DNA of 64,000 bases from CAWDDG01 sp963801065 (GTDB lineage Bacteria > Actinomycetota > Actinomycetes > Jiangellales > Jiangellaceae): assembly GCA_963801065.1 (NCBI GenBank), contig CAWDDG010000008.1:930001-994000 (forward strand), read 5' to 3'. Below are positions 18,615 to 29,152 of this stretch, piece by piece; position 1 is the stretch's first letter, and every line of letters begins with the position of its first letter. The translations under genes and the position numbers were made by a program. The notes beneath the pieces were generated by a model, which made no database searches, had not been told where the DNA came from, and saw only the letters and a program-made list of their open reading frames with translations.

Positions 18615-19274
18615 TCCACGGTCGTCTTCGATCTCGGCGGCGTTCTCGTCGACTGGGATCCGCGCTACCTGTTCCGGACGTTGCTCGCCGACGAGGCGGC
18701 CGTCGAGAAGTTCCTCGCCGAGGTCTGCACGCCCGCGTGGAACGCCGCGCAGGACGCCGGGCGTTCGTGGGCCGACGCCGTCGCCGAGGCGTCCGCGCAG
18801 TTTCCCGACCACGCAGAGCTCATCGCTGCGTACGACGAGCGCTGGTGGGAGACGATCGGGGGCCAGATCGACGGCACAGTCGACGTGCTCGGCGACCTTC
18901 GCGGTCGTGGCGTCATGCTGTACGCGGTCACGAACTGGTCGGCCGAGAAGTTCGACCTCACGTACCCGCGGTTCGAGTGGCTGTCCTGGTTCGACGGCAT
19001 CGTCGTGTCGGGTCGTGAGCAGGTGGTCAAACCGGACCCCCGGATCTACCGGATCCTGCTCGAGCGGTACGGGCTCGACCCGGCGGCCACCGTGTACGTC
19101 GACGACGTCGAGACCAACGTCGAGGCGGCACGCGCGCTGGGCATGGTGGGTGTCCTCTTCACGAGCCCCGAGCAGCTCCGTGCCGACCTGGAGCGGGTGG
19201 GGGTGCTCGCCTCCGGCGACGACGGCCACCGTCGCCACAGCTCCATGGACGAGTTCGCCGAACCGCGCCCGTAG
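18591..19274 (+). CDS. HAD-superfamily hydrolase (phosphatase-like)
   Basis: Soluble HAD-IA hydrolase of 227 residues. Motif I is VVFDLGGVLVDW (nucleophile Asp at about 14), motif II YAVTNWS, motif III VVKPDP(RIY) with the Lys, and motif IV VYVDDVETNVEAA. The substrate is unknown; relatives are often annotated as epoxide-hydrolase-N-terminal-like or dehalogenase-like phosphatases. The start ATG and the residues MQFPRDTPS come from a partial repeat element, so the N-terminus may differ from homologues. It lies 12 bp after sufT, but the repeat between them makes operon membership uncertain. Confidence 0.85.
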   Translation: MQFPRDTPSTVVFDLGGVLVDWDPRYLFRTLLADEAAVEKFLAEVCTPAWNAAQDAGRSWADAVAEASAQFPDHAELIAAYDERWWETIGGQIDGTVDVLGDLRGRGVMLYAVTNWSAEKFDLTYPRFEWLSWFDGIVVSGREQVVKPDPRIYRILLERYGLDPAATVYVDDVETNVEAARALGMVGVLFTSPEQLRADLERVGVLASGDDGHRRHSSMDEFAEPRP

Positions 19275-19301
19275 CAGGCCCGTATAGGGAGCCTGGTTCC
19301 G

Positions 19302-19307
19302 TAGACT
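19302..19307 (+). promoter_or_regulatory. Candidate -10 element (TAGACT) for def
   Basis: TAGACT lies 37 bp before the def GTG, in the short gap after the HAD gene. A leader of about 30 nt with GAGGAGA fits a leadered transcript for def-fmt-rsmB. Confidence 0.4.
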
Positions 19308-19344
19308 TGGCGCGACCTTCACGCCCAATCGAGGAGAACCACCG

Positions 19345-19890
19345 GTGGCGATTCAGCCGATCCGGCTGTTCGGCGACCCGATCCTGCGGACGAAGGCCGA
19401 ACCGGTCCTCGACTTCGACGCCGAGCTGCGTCGGCTGGTCAAAGACCTGTCCGACACGATGATGGATGCCCCGGGCGTCGGCCTCGCCGCGCCCCAGCTC
19501 GGCGTCTCGCTGCGAGTGTTCACCTATCTCGCCGACGAGGAGCTCGGCCACCTGGTCAACCCCGACCTCGACCTGTCCGGGGAGGAACAGGACGGTCCCG
19601 AGGGCTGCCTGTCGCTGCCAGGGCTGGAGTACGACTGCCGCCGGGCGGAGCGTGTCGTGGCCAAGGGTTTCAACGAGTACGGCGACCCGGTCGTCATCGA
19701 GGGCAGCGACCTGCTGGCCCGCTGCATCCAGCACGAGACCGACCACCTCGACGGCATCCTGTTCATCGACCGGCTCGACCGGGCGGCCCGCAAGGCCGCG
19801 ATGAAGGCCATCCGCGAGGCCGAGTGGGCCGGCGGCACGGTTCCGGCGGTCAAGATGTCGCCGCACCCCACCCTCGGTCGCGCGCTCTGA
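19345..19890 (+). CDS. def: Peptide deformylase
   Basis: Metalloenzyme that removes the N-formyl group from nascent proteins. It has 181 residues. The three motifs are complete: GVGLAAPQ (44-51), EGCLSLPG with metal ligand Cys88, and HETDHLDG (His130, Glu131, His134). The start GTG follows GAGGAGA. It is adjacent to fmt, the enzyme that adds the formyl group, as in many bacteria. Confidence 0.96.
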   Translation: MAIQPIRLFGDPILRTKAEPVLDFDAELRRLVKDLSDTMMDAPGVGLAAPQLGVSLRVFTYLADEELGHLVNPDLDLSGEEQDGPEGCLSLPGLEYDCRRAERVVAKGFNEYGDPVVIEGSDLLARCIQHETDHLDGILFIDRLDRAARKAAMKAIREAEWAGGTVPAVKMSPHPTLGRAL

Positions 19891-19906
19891 CAGGCGTGGG
19901 CCGGGC

Positions 19907-20836
19907 ATGAGGGTCTTGTTCGCGGGCACGCCTGCCGTCGCCGTGCCGTCGCTGCGTGCCGTCCTGGCGTCGCGGCACGAGGTCGTCGCGGTGCTGACCC
20001 GGCCCGACGCACCGGCCGGGCGGGGTCGAAGGCTCACCCCCAGTCCCGTCGCCGAGCTGGCCGGTGAGTGCGGCATCGAGGTACTCAAGCCGGCGCGGCC
20101 GCGAGACCCCGAGTTCCTGGCCCGGCTCACCGACCTCGCCCCCGACTGTGCGCCGGTCGTCGCGTACGGCGGGCTCATCCCGCGTGCGGCGCTCGACGTG
20201 CCCAAGCATGGCTGGGTGAATCTGCACTTCTCGCTGCTCCCGGCATGGCGCGGCGCCGCCCCGGTGCAGCACGCGGTCCTGGCCGGCGACGAGGTCACCG
20301 GTGCCTGCACCTTCCGGCTCGAGGAGGGCCTCGATACCGGCCCCGTCTACGGTGTCGTGACCGAGCCGGTTCGGCCCTCCGACACCAGTGGCGACCTGCT
20401 GGGCCGGCTCGCGGACTCCGGGGCTGCGCTTCTCGTGGCGACGTTGGACGGCATCGAGGACGGCACGCTGGTCCCCACTCCGCAGTCGCCGGTCGGGGTG
20501 TCGTCGGCACCGAAGCTGACCGTGGCCGACGCCGAGGTCGACTGGACCGCTCCGGCACTGCGCATCGACCGACTGATCCGGGCCTGCACCCCGGCTCCCG
20601 GCGCGTGGACGACCTTTCGGGGCGACCGGCTGAAGCTTCGCCCGGTCCGCCTCGACCCGGCAACGATCGACCTGGCTCCCGGCGAGGTCCGGGCCGGCCG
20701 CGACGGCGTCCAGGTCGGGACCGGCAGCCATGCGGTGCGGCTCGGCGAGGTCCAGCCGCAGGGCAAGCGGGCGATGCCTTCGGGCGACTGGGCGCGGGGC
20801 ATCCGCGCCGAACCCGGCGAGCGGCTGGGCCGGTGA
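19907..20836 (+). CDS. fmt: Methionyl-tRNA formyltransferase
   Basis: Formylates initiator Met-tRNA using 10-formyl-tetrahydrofolate. It has 309 residues. Visible are the N-terminal MRVLFAGTPAVAVPSL, the catalytic Asn/His region GWVNLHFSLLPAWRGAAPVQ, the Asp in EGLDTGPVY, and the C-terminal OB-like domain (ACTPAPGAWTTFRGDRLKL). The stop overlaps the rsmB GTG by 4 bp. Confidence 0.95.
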   Translation: MRVLFAGTPAVAVPSLRAVLASRHEVVAVLTRPDAPAGRGRRLTPSPVAELAGECGIEVLKPARPRDPEFLARLTDLAPDCAPVVAYGGLIPRAALDVPKHGWVNLHFSLLPAWRGAAPVQHAVLAGDEVTGACTFRLEEGLDTGPVYGVVTEPVRPSDTSGDLLGRLADSGAALLVATLDGIEDGTLVPTPQSPVGVSSAPKLTVADAEVDWTAPALRIDRLIRACTPAPGAWTTFRGDRLKLRPVRLDPATIDLAPGEVRAGRDGVQVGTGSHAVRLGEVQPQGKRAMPSGDWARGIRAEPGERLGR

Positions 20837-22225
20837 CCAGGCGGGGTCGCGGCCGTACCACGGCGCTACCCCGGGTCGACGCGGCCCGAGCGGGCTGCCT
20901 TCGACGTCCTGCGCGCTGTCGACGAGCGGGACTCGTACGCCAACCTGGTCCTCCCCGGGCTGCTTCGCGAGCGCGAGATCACCGGTCGCGACGCCGCCCT
21001 GGCCACGGAGCTGGTGTACGGAACGCTCCGAGGCCTGGGAACGTACGACGCCGTGCTGGCTGCGTGCCTGGACCGCGCGCCGGAGGCGCTCGACCCGCCG
21101 GTCCTCGACGTGCTGCGGCTCGGTGCCCATCAGGTGCTCGGCACCCGTATTCCACCGCATGCCGCGGTGGATACGACGGTCGGCCTAGCGCGGGCCCGGG
21201 TCGGCGAAGGCCCTGGCAAACTGGTCAATGCGGTGATGCGGCGGCTGTCCAGGCACGACCTGGCCGGCTGGATCGACCAACTCGCCCCGCCGGCATCGAC
21301 GGATCCGCTGGAGCGGCTGGCCCTGCAGCATTCGCACCCGCCATGGATAGTGCGGGCGCTGTTCGACGCGCTGGGCGGCGACGAGTCCGAGCTCGCTGCG
21401 GCACTCGCCGCCGACAACGAGCGCCCATCCGTCACGCTGGTGGCACGCCCGGGCCGCGCCGAGGTGTCGGAGTTGTTCGCTGCAGGAGCCTCGCCCGCGC
21501 GCTGGTCGCCCTACGCCGCAGTGCTCGGGGAAGGTGACCCTGCCGCGATTCCGGCGGTCCGCGAGCGGCGCGCCGGAGTCCAGGACGAGGGCAGCCAGCT
21601 CGTCGCCCTGGCCTTGGCGACCGCTCCGCTGAAGGGTCCGGACCGACGGTGGCTTGACATGTGCGCTGGCCCCGGCGGGAAGGCTGCGCTACTCGCCGGC
21701 CTGGCCACGTCGCGGGGCGCCGGCTTACTCGCCGTCGAGCGTCAGCCGCACCGCGCCCGCATGATCGAGGCCGCCCTGCGCGGCGATCCGGGCCGCCACC
21801 GCGTTGTCGTCGCCGACGCCACCGAGCCGCTCGTCGGCGAGGACCCCTTCGACCGGATCCTGCTCGACGCCCCGTGCACAGGCCTTGGTGCGCTGCGGCG
21901 ACGCCCGGAGGCACGGTGGCGTCGCAGGCCGTCGGACCTGCCGGCGCTGCGATCGCTGCAGATCTCGTTGTTGCGCGCGGCGCTCTCCGCCGTCCGCCCG
22001 GGCGGTCTGGTGGCGTACGTGACGTGCTCGCCCCATCTGGCGGAGACGACGACCGTGGTCACCGACGTCCTGCGCGGGCGCCCGGACGTCGAGCGCGTCG
22101 ACGCGCGGGCCTGCCTTCCCGGAGTCACCGACCTGGGCGACGGCCCGGAGATCCAGCTCTGGCCGCACCGCCACGGCACGGACGCCATGTTCCTGGCGCT
22201 CCTGCGCCGGGAACCGATCGGCTAG
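20833..22225 (+). CDS. rsmB: 16S rRNA (cytosine-C5) methyltransferase RsmB/Sun (one frameshift)
   Basis: Methylates 16S rRNA using SAM. It has an N-terminal NusB-like domain (AAFDVLRAVDERDSYANLVL, TELVYGTLRGLGTYDAVL) and a C-terminal Rossmann methyltransferase: LDMCAGPGGKAALLAG (SAM site), ILLDAPCTGLGALRRRPEA and YVTCSPHLAET with the two family Cys residues. The first 20 codons from GTG 20833 (overlapping fmt) are in another frame. One extra G at about 20892-20894 accounts for this and gives about 463 residues. The def-fmt-rsmB order is common. Confidence 0.9.
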
Positions 22226-22228
22226 CCT
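22223..22228 (+). promoter_or_regulatory. Leaderless-type -10 element (TAGCCT) for rpe
   Basis: TAGCCT ends 8 bp before the rpe GTG and overlaps the rsmB stop codon. With no Shine-Dalgarno in front of rpe, this spacing fits a leaderless transcript. Confidence 0.45.
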
Positions 22229-22236
22229 GCGCTCCC

Positions 22237-22896
22237 GTGGCCGTTCAGATCGCGCCGAGCATCCTGTCCGCCGACTTCGCCAACCTCGAGTCGGAGATCG
22301 CGCGGATCCCCAACGCGGACTGGGTGCACGTCGACGTCATGGACAACCACTTCGTGCCCAACCTGACGATCGGCCTGCCCGTGGTGGAGGCCCTGCTCGC
22401 CCGGACCGAGCTCCCGGTCGACTGCCATCTGATGATCGAGCAACCGGACCGCTGGGCACCCGGGTACGCCGAGGCCGGCGCGGACAGCGTCACGTTCCAC
22501 ATCGAGGCCGCCGCGGCGCCGGTCCGGCTGGCCCGCGCGCTGCGCAGGCTCGGCGCGCGGGCCGGCATCGCCCTCAAGCCGGCGACGCCCGTGGAGCAGC
22601 TCGAGGACCTGCTGCCCGAGGTCGACATGCTGCTCGTGATGACGGTCGAGCCAGGGTTCGGGGGTCAGGAGTTCCTCGACGTGTGCCTGCCGAAGGTCCG
22701 ACGGGCCCGCCAGCTGGTGTCGAAGTCCGGTCTGGACATCTGGATCCAGGTCGACGGAGGGGTGTCCGGCGAGACGATCGAGCGTTGCGCCGAGGCGGGC
22801 GCCGACGTCTTCGTGGCGGGCTCAGCCGTCTACGAGGCCGAGGACGCGGCCGAGGTGATCGACGTGTTGCGCGCGCTGGCGCTCGGAGCCGGCTAG
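22237..22896 (+). CDS. rpe: Ribulose-phosphate 3-epimerase
   Basis: Interconverts ribulose 5-phosphate and xylulose 5-phosphate. A TIM-barrel protein of 219 residues. Visible are IAPSILSADFANLE, the metal-ligand motif WVHVDVMDNHFVPNLTIG, DCHLMIEQP with the metal His, MTVEPGFGGQ and QVDGGVSGETI, which covers active-site Asp and phosphate binding. The start GTG 22237 is set by the MAVQIAPSIL family N-terminus and the -10 box. Confidence 0.95.
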   Translation: MAVQIAPSILSADFANLESEIARIPNADWVHVDVMDNHFVPNLTIGLPVVEALLARTELPVDCHLMIEQPDRWAPGYAEAGADSVTFHIEAAAAPVRLARALRRLGARAGIALKPATPVEQLEDLLPEVDMLLVMTVEPGFGGQEFLDVCLPKVRRARQLVSKSGLDIWIQVDGGVSGETIERCAEAGADVFVAGSAVYEAEDAAEVIDVLRALALGAG

Positions 22897-22942
22897 CGAT
22901 GCACCCGGGCCGACGGCGGGCACAGAACCGTCCGCAGCCCAG

Positions 22943-22948
22943 TAGACT
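22943..22948 (+). promoter_or_regulatory. Candidate -10 element (TAGACT) of the riboflavin operon
   Basis: TAGACT lies about 18 bp upstream of the riboswitch P1 stem, so transcription would begin just before the aptamer. This is the expected promoter of the FMN-controlled operon. Confidence 0.5.
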
Positions 22949-22965
22949 TCGATGTAAAGAATCAC

Positions 22966-23108
22966 GCGTGCTCCGGGGTCGGTGAAACTCCGAACCGGCG
23001 GTGACAGTCCGCGACCCGGCCGTGGCCCTCCATCCGAGGTGCCGGCGGACGGTTGACCCGGTGGAACTCCGGGACCGACGGTGACAGTCCGGATGGGAGG
23101 CAGCACGT
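22966..23108 (+). ncRNA. FMN riboswitch (RFN element)
   Basis: The conserved RFN core is clear: GGTCGGTGAAACTCCGAACC, GCGGTGACAGTCCGCGACC, then GACCCGGTGGAACTCCGGGA and CCGACGGTGACAGTCCGGAT followed by GGGAGG. The P1 stem is formed by CGTGCT (22967-22972) and AGCACG (23102-23107). It precedes ribD by 78 bp. FMN binding should repress the downstream riboflavin genes. The GAGGAG ribosome site of ribD lies beyond the aptamer, so control may be at translation, but no clear anti-sequestor was worked out. Confidence 0.95.
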
Positions 23109-23185
23109 GCGGGCGGCCAGTGGCTGCCCGTCCGGCGCCAGCCTGTGCACCCGGAGCCCGCCTGAACGACAGGCGAGGAGGCCGG

Positions 23186-24212
23186 ATGGCGAGCTCCGCT
23201 GAGGTCGCGGCGATGCGGCGCGCCCTCGACCTCGCCCGCAGCCCGGATGCGCCGCTCGGACCCAACCCGCGCGTCGGCTGCGTCCTGCTCGACCCGGCGG
23301 GCGCAGTGGTCGCGGAGGGCTATGGCCGAGGCGCCGGCAACCGGCACGCCGAGATCGACGCGCTCCAGGCGGCGGGTCACCGCGCGCGCGGCACGACCTC
23401 GGTGATCACGCTCGAGCCCTGCAACCACACCGGGCGGACCGGACCGTGTGCGGCCGCCCTGAGCGATGCGGGAGTCGTCCGGGTCGTGTTCGCCCAGGCC
23501 GACACCAACCCGGTGGCCACAGGCGGCGCAGAGGCGCTGCGGGCAGCCGGCATCGACGTCGAGGGGGGAGTCCTCGCCGAAGAGGCGCGCACGGTCAACC
23601 CGTTCTGGACGTTCGCCGTCGAGAACGCGCGTCCGTTCGTCACCTGGAAGTTCGCTGCGACGCTGGACGGGCGCGGCGCCGCGGCCGACGGCACCAGCCG
23701 GTGGATCACGTCGCCGGAGGCCAGGGCGGACGTCCATCGGCTACGCGCCGAGTGCGACGCCGTCCTGGTCGGTACCGGCACGGTGCTGGCCGACGACCCC
23801 GCGGCTCACCGTCCGCGACGACAACGGCCGGCCGCTCGACCGTCGCTTTCAGCCGCTGCGCGCGGTCATGGGGCTTCGGCCGGTTCCGGCCGGCGCCGCC
23901 GTCGCGGACGACACGGCCGAGACCCTCCACCTTGCGACCCGTGACCCGGCGGAATCCCTGGCGGCTCTGTTCGCGGATGACCGCCAGCATGTCTGGCTCG
24001 AGGGCGGGCCGACGCTCGCGGGCGCGTTCGTCCGGGAGGCACTGGTCGACCGGGTGGTCGCCTACCTCGCGCCGGCGCTGCTCGGAGCCGGCCCGGCGGC
24101 CCTGGCGGACGCCGGAATCACTGCTGTGGCCGACGCCGTTCGGCTCGACATCACCGACGTCGCACGGATCGGCCCCGACCTCCGGCTGACCGCGCGACCC
24201 GAGAAGGGCTAG
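23186..24212 (+). CDS. ribD: Bifunctional diaminohydroxyphosphoribosylaminopyrimidine deaminase / reductase (one frameshift)
   Basis: Catalyses the deaminase and reductase steps of riboflavin synthesis. The deaminase domain has HAEIDAL (His54, Glu56) and the Zn ligands in PCNHTGRTGPC (Cys79, Cys88). The reductase domain has FVTWKFAATLDGRGAAADGT, WITSPEARADVHRLRAECDA and EGGPTLAGAFV. A break near 23801, after LADDP, is explained by one extra base; the following LTVRDDNGRPLD continues the family sequence. Repaired length is about 341 residues. The start ATG 23186 follows GAGGAG. Confidence 0.92.
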
Positions 24213-24217
24213 CTGGC

Positions 24218-24814
24218 ATGTTCACCGGAATCGTCGAGGAGCTCGGCCAGGTCGTCGCGATCGACCACGGCGCCGACTCGGCCCGGCTCGAGCTGCACGC
24301 TCGGGCCTTGTTGGCGGATACCGTCCGTGGTGCGTCGATCGCCGTCAACGGCGTGTGCCTCACGGTGGTGGAGGTCGGTGACGATTCGTTCACCGTCGAC
24401 GTGATGCGCGAGACGCTGGACCGGTCGGCGCTGGCCGCACTCGTGCCCGGCGCCCCGGTCAACCTCGAGCGCGCCGTCCGGGCATCCGACCGGCTGGGCG
24501 GGCACATCGTGCAGGGACATGTCGACGGCGTCGGCACCGTCGTCAGCCGCGTGCCCGGTGACCGGTGGGAGGTCGTGCGGATCGGGCTCGACGGCGCCCT
24601 GTCCAGGTACGTCGTCGAGAAAGGCTCGGTCGCCGTCGACGGTGTCTCCCTGACGGTGTCCGCCCTCGGACCCGGTTGGTTCGAGGTGAGTCTCATCCCC
24701 ACCACGCTCGAGCTCACCACGCTGGGCCGCCGCCGGCCCGGCGAGCAGGTCAACCTGGAGGTGGACGTGATCGCGAAGTACGTCGAGCGGCTGCTGGAAG
24801 GACGGGTGGCCTGA
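24218..24814 (+). CDS. ribE: Riboflavin synthase (alpha subunit)
   Basis: Dismutates two 6,7-dimethyl-8-ribityllumazines to riboflavin. It has 198 residues with the internal two-fold repeat typical of the family: MFTGIVEELGQV and SIAVNGVCLTVVEV in the first half, and LGGHIVQGHVDGVGTV and GSVAVDGVSLTVSALG in the second. The stop overlaps the next ATG as TGATG. Confidence 0.95.
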   Translation: MFTGIVEELGQVVAIDHGADSARLELHARALLADTVRGASIAVNGVCLTVVEVGDDSFTVDVMRETLDRSALAALVPGAPVNLERAVRASDRLGGHIVQGHVDGVGTVVSRVPGDRWEVVRIGLDGALSRYVVEKGSVAVDGVSLTVSALGPGWFEVSLIPTTLELTTLGRRRPGEQVNLEVDVIAKYVERLLEGRVA

Positions 24815-25478
24815 TGGATCAGCTGACCTGGCTACTCGACGCGCGGCTTCACATCCTGGGCTCGGAGATCCTGTGGCGGGAGATCGTGGGCAACGGGTTC
24901 GGCTTCGCCTCGGCGGTGGGCGGCATGCGGCGGAAGGTCTGGGCCTGGCCGGTCGGCATCATCGGGAACATTCTGCTGTTCACGGTCTTCCTCGGCGGCG
25001 TCTTCGCCACGCCGCAGGCGAAGGACCTCTACGGCCAGGCCGGCCGGCAGGTCTTCTTCCTGATCGTCAGCGTGTACGGCTGGTGGCGCTGGCACCGCAA
25101 CGCCGAGACTGGGCCCGCCGTCATCCCACGGTGGGCGACGGCAGCAGAGAGGCTGGGGCTGGCCGCATTGGCCGCCGTCGGCGTCGGCATCGGCTATTTC
25201 GTGCTCAGCGCCCTCGACTCGTGGGGCCCGCTGGCGGACTCCTGGATCCTGGTCGGCAGCCTGTTGGCGACGTACAGCATGGCCAGGGGATACGTCGAGT
25301 TCTGGCTCGTCTGGATCGCCGTCGACCTGGTGGGTGTACCGCTGCTGCTCCGGGCCGGCTTCTACCCGTCCGCGCTGCTCTACGCCGCGTACGGCGTGTT
25401 CTGCGTGGTCGGGTTCCTGGCCTGGCGACGGGCGCAGCTGGATGCGCGCGAATCAGGGGAGACAGCCGAGGTGACCGC

Positions 25479-25482
<4 letters not shown>
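24814..25482 (+). CDS. ribM: PnuC-family transporter, probably riboflavin transporter RibM (PnuX)
   Basis: A 222-residue membrane protein with about seven hydrophobic segments and the PnuC-type core: VGNGFGFASAVGGMRRKVWAWPVGIIGN, VSVYGWWRWHR and GYVEFWLVWIAVDLVGVPLL. PnuC members carry NMN or nicotinamide riboside. The ones placed inside FMN-riboswitch-controlled rib operons of Streptomyces and Corynebacterium (RibM/PnuX) carry riboflavin. The location between ribE and ribBA, with overlapping starts on both sides, supports the riboflavin assignment by context rather than by residues. Confidence 0.88.
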
Positions 25483-26716
<1,234 letters not shown>

Positions 26717-26720
<4 letters not shown>

Positions 26721-27193
26721 GCAGAGCCGGTACGCCGAGGCTCTCACTCGAGGGCGCCGAGAACCTGAGGATCGCGGTAGTGGCCGCCCAATGGCACGAG
26801 ACGGTCATGGCGGGCCTGCTCGACGGAGCGTTGCGCGCCCTGGGCGAGGCTGGGATCGACGACCCACTGGTGCTTCGGGTGCCGGGTTCGTTCGAGCTTC
26901 CGGTAGCGTGCGCGCGGCTGGCCCGGTCGAGGTACGACGCCGTCGTGGCGCTGGGAGCCGTGATCAGGGGCGGGACGCCGCACTTCGAGTACGTCTGCCA
27001 TGCGGCCACCGAGGGTCTCAGCCGGGTGAGTGTCGAGACCGGCGTGCCGATCGGCTTCGGCCTGCTGACCTGCGACAGCGAGGAGCAGGCGTTGGACCGG
27101 GCCGGCCTACCCGGCTCGACCGAGGACAAGGGCTACGACGCCGCCCAGGCCGCGGTCGCGACCGTGCTCGCGCTCCGCGCGGCGTACACCTGA
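26717..27193 (+). CDS. ribH: 6,7-dimethyl-8-ribityllumazine synthase
   Basis: Condenses the RibA/RibD pyrimidine with the RibB product; forms icosahedral or pentameric assemblies. It has 158 residues. Motifs are LRVPGSFELPVACARLA, VVALGAVIRGGTPHFEYVCH, VPIGFGLLTCDSEEQALDRAG and DKGYDAAQAAV. The start GTG 26717 overlaps the ribBA stop by 4 bp. Last gene of the riboflavin operon. Confidence 0.95.
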
Positions 27194-27274
27194 AGGTTCC
27201 CGCGGTCCCGCGCCTGAGTTCGACCACGTCTCGTCCACGATGTGGGCAGGCGGTCTTGCCTCGCGGACTCTCCG

Positions 27275-27280
27275 TAGGCT
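27275..27280 (+). promoter_or_regulatory. Leaderless-type -10 element (TAGGCT) for hisE
   Basis: TAGGCT ends 7 bp before the hisE GTG at 27288, in the 94-bp gap after ribH. There is no ribosome-binding site in front of hisE, consistent with a leaderless hisE-hisG transcript. Confidence 0.45.
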
Positions 27281-27287
27281 GGCGCAT

Positions 27288-27551
27288 GTGAAGAGCTTCG
27301 ACGGCCTGTGGGCCGAGCTGTCGGCGAAGGTGGCCGCCGGGGCCGCCGGCTCGGGCACGGTCGAGGCCGTCGGCCGCGGGGTCCACGAGGTCGGCAAGAA
27401 GGTCGTCGAGGAGGCCGCCGAGGCGTGGATGGCCGCCGAGCACGAGGGTGCCGACCGCGCCGCCGAGGAGATCGCCCAGCTGCTCTACCACGTGCAGGTG
27501 CTCATGCTCGCGCGTGGGATCGAGCTCGACGACGTCTACGCGCAGCTGTGA
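27288..27551 (+). CDS. hisE: Phosphoribosyl-ATP pyrophosphohydrolase
   Basis: Second step of histidine synthesis: hydrolyses phosphoribosyl-ATP to phosphoribosyl-AMP. It has 87 residues from GTG 27288 (MKSFDGLWAEL), the normal length. The all-alpha NTP pyrophosphohydrolase motif is visible as KKVVEEAAEAWMAAEHEG followed by EEIAQLLYHVQVLML. It is directly upstream of hisG, the usual actinobacterial arrangement. Confidence 0.93.
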   Translation: MKSFDGLWAELSAKVAAGAAGSGTVEAVGRGVHEVGKKVVEEAAEAWMAAEHEGADRAAEEIAQLLYHVQVLMLARGIELDDVYAQL

Positions 27552-27562
27552 GGAGCCGACGC

Positions 27563-28471
27563 ATGTCTGACCTCGTCCCGGCCACCGATGGGACGACCCA
27601 AGATGGGACGCCGCCCAACGGCGTGCTTCGGATCGCGGTTCCCAACAAGGGCCTGCTGGCCGAACCCACGGCCGCGATGCTCCGGGAAGCCGGCTACCGG
27701 CAGCGGGCCGAGGGTGGGCGGGAGCTCGTCCTGCGCGATCCCGACAACAGCGCCGAGTTCTTCTTCCTCCGACCGCGCGACATCGCCGTCTACGTCGGAT
27801 CGGGCACGCTCGAGGTCGGCGTCACGGGCCGCGACCTGCTGCTCGACTCGGGGGCTCCGGTCGAAGAGATGCTTCCTCTGGGATTCGGGTCGTCGACGTT
27901 CCGGTTCGCGGCCCGACCCGGCACCGCCCGCGACATCCGCGGATTCGCAGGGTTGCGGGTGGCGACGTCCTATCCGGGGCTGCTGTCCAAGTACCTGGCC
28001 GAACTCGGCATCGATGCCGAGGTGATCCGGCTCGACGGCGCGGTCGAGACCGCCGTTCAGCTCGGCGTCGCCGACGTCGTGGCCGACGTGGTGTCGACCG
28101 GTACGACGCTCAAGCAGGCCGGACTGGAGCTGGTCGGCGAGCCGATCATGACGTCCGAGGCCGTCCTCGTGACCCGAGCCGGCGACAAGCCGTCTGCGGC
28201 CGTGCTGCAGCTCGTGCGGCGCCTGCAAGGCGTGCTGGTAGCCAGGCGCTACGTGATGATGGACTACGACATCCGGGTCGAGCGGGTCGACGAGGCGTGC
28301 GCGATCACGCCAGGTATCGAGTCACCGACCGTGTCGCCGTTGCACCGCGAGGGTTGGGTCGCCGTGCGTGCGATGGTCCCGCGCGCGGAGGCCCAGCGGA
28401 TCATGGACGCGCTCTGGGAGATCGGAGCCCGGGCGATCTTCGTGACCGACATCCTGGCCTGCCGGCTGTAG
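27563..28471 (+). CDS. hisG: ATP phosphoribosyltransferase, long form
   Basis: First committed step of histidine synthesis. It has 302 residues, the long form with a C-terminal PII-like regulatory domain that binds histidine. Visible are LRIAVPNKGLLAEPTAAML, the PRPP-binding region VADVVSTGTTLKQAGLEL, and the C-terminal domain WVAVRAMVPRAEAQRIMDAL with the end IFVTDILACRL. The start ATG 27563 follows AGGAG and lies 11 bp after hisE. Confidence 0.95.
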   Translation: MSDLVPATDGTTQDGTPPNGVLRIAVPNKGLLAEPTAAMLREAGYRQRAEGGRELVLRDPDNSAEFFFLRPRDIAVYVGSGTLEVGVTGRDLLLDSGAPVEEMLPLGFGSSTFRFAARPGTARDIRGFAGLRVATSYPGLLSKYLAELGIDAEVIRLDGAVETAVQLGVADVVADVVSTGTTLKQAGLELVGEPIMTSEAVLVTRAGDKPSAAVLQLVRRLQGVLVARRYVMMDYDIRVERVDEACAITPGIESPTVSPLHREGWVAVRAMVPRAEAQRIMDALWEIGARAIFVTDILACRL

Positions 28472-28508
28472 CAACGCACGACTGTCGCAAGCGCGCTACA
28501 GTATAGGC

Positions 28509-28763
28509 ATGACGGCGATTCCGGCTCGCGACCTGCGCAACCACACTGCTGAGATCCTGCGGCGCGTCGAAGCGGGCGAGGAGTTCGAGGTTCACCGCAA
28601 CGACCAACCGATCGCCAAGATCCTGCCGTTGCGCCAGCGTCGACAGTGGATACCCGCCGCGGAGGTGATGCCGCAACTGGAACGGCTGGGGCCTGATCCG
28701 ACCGGCCTTCGAGCCGAGCTCCACGAAGCGCTCCCCGGGTCGACGGACGATCTCGGGTGGTGA
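28509..28763 (+). CDS. Phd/YefM-family antitoxin
   Basis: An 84-residue antitoxin of a type II toxin-antitoxin pair. The N-terminal segment MTAIPARDLRNHTAEILRRV and EEFEVHRNDQPIAKILPLR is the Phd/YefM DNA-binding fold; the C-terminus would wrap the toxin. A -10-like TACAGT (28497-28502) is 6 bp before the ATG, so the mRNA is probably leaderless and autoregulated. The stop overlaps the toxin start. Confidence 0.88.
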   Translation: MTAIPARDLRNHTAEILRRVEAGEEFEVHRNDQPIAKILPLRQRRQWIPAAEVMPQLERLGPDPTGLRAELHEALPGSTDDLGW

Positions 28764-29152
28764 GAGGCCGACGAGCGCTGGCCGACACGTCGGTCTTCGT
28801 CGGTGTGGAAGCGGGACGGGTGGCATCTGAGGCATTCGCCGAGTACTCATGGGCCGTGTCGGCGGTCACTCTTGGAGAGCTCCGGCTCGGCGTTCTGAGG
28901 GCGACTGATCCGGAAACGACCTCACTCAGGCTCGTCACCTACCAGCTCGCCCGCCAGTTCGACCCACTGGTTGTCGACGAATCCGTGGCCGACGCCTGGG
29001 CGACGCTCGTCGCCCTGTTAAGAGCCGACCGGCGCCGAATGCCGATCAACGACAGCTGGATCGCAGCGACGGCGATCGCCCACGAGGTACCCGTTGTCAC
29101 CCAGGACGCCGATTACGAGGCCGCTCCTGGGCTCGTTGTCATCAAGCTCTGA
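28760..29152 (+). CDS. PIN-domain (VapC-like) toxin
   Basis: A 130-residue PIN-domain ribonuclease, the toxin partner of the preceding antitoxin. The acidic Mg-binding residues are in place: Asp9 in LADTSVF, Glu40 in TLGELRLG, Asp98 in INDSWIAATA and Asp116/Asp118 in VTQDADYE. GTG 28760 overlaps the antitoxin stop by 4 bp; GTG 28757 is equally possible. The gene appears intact. Confidence 0.9.
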   Translation: MRGRRALADTSVFVGVEAGRVASEAFAEYSWAVSAVTLGELRLGVLRATDPETTSLRLVTYQLARQFDPLVVDESVADAWATLVALLRADRRRMPINDSWIAATAIAHEVPVVTQDADYEAAPGLVVIKL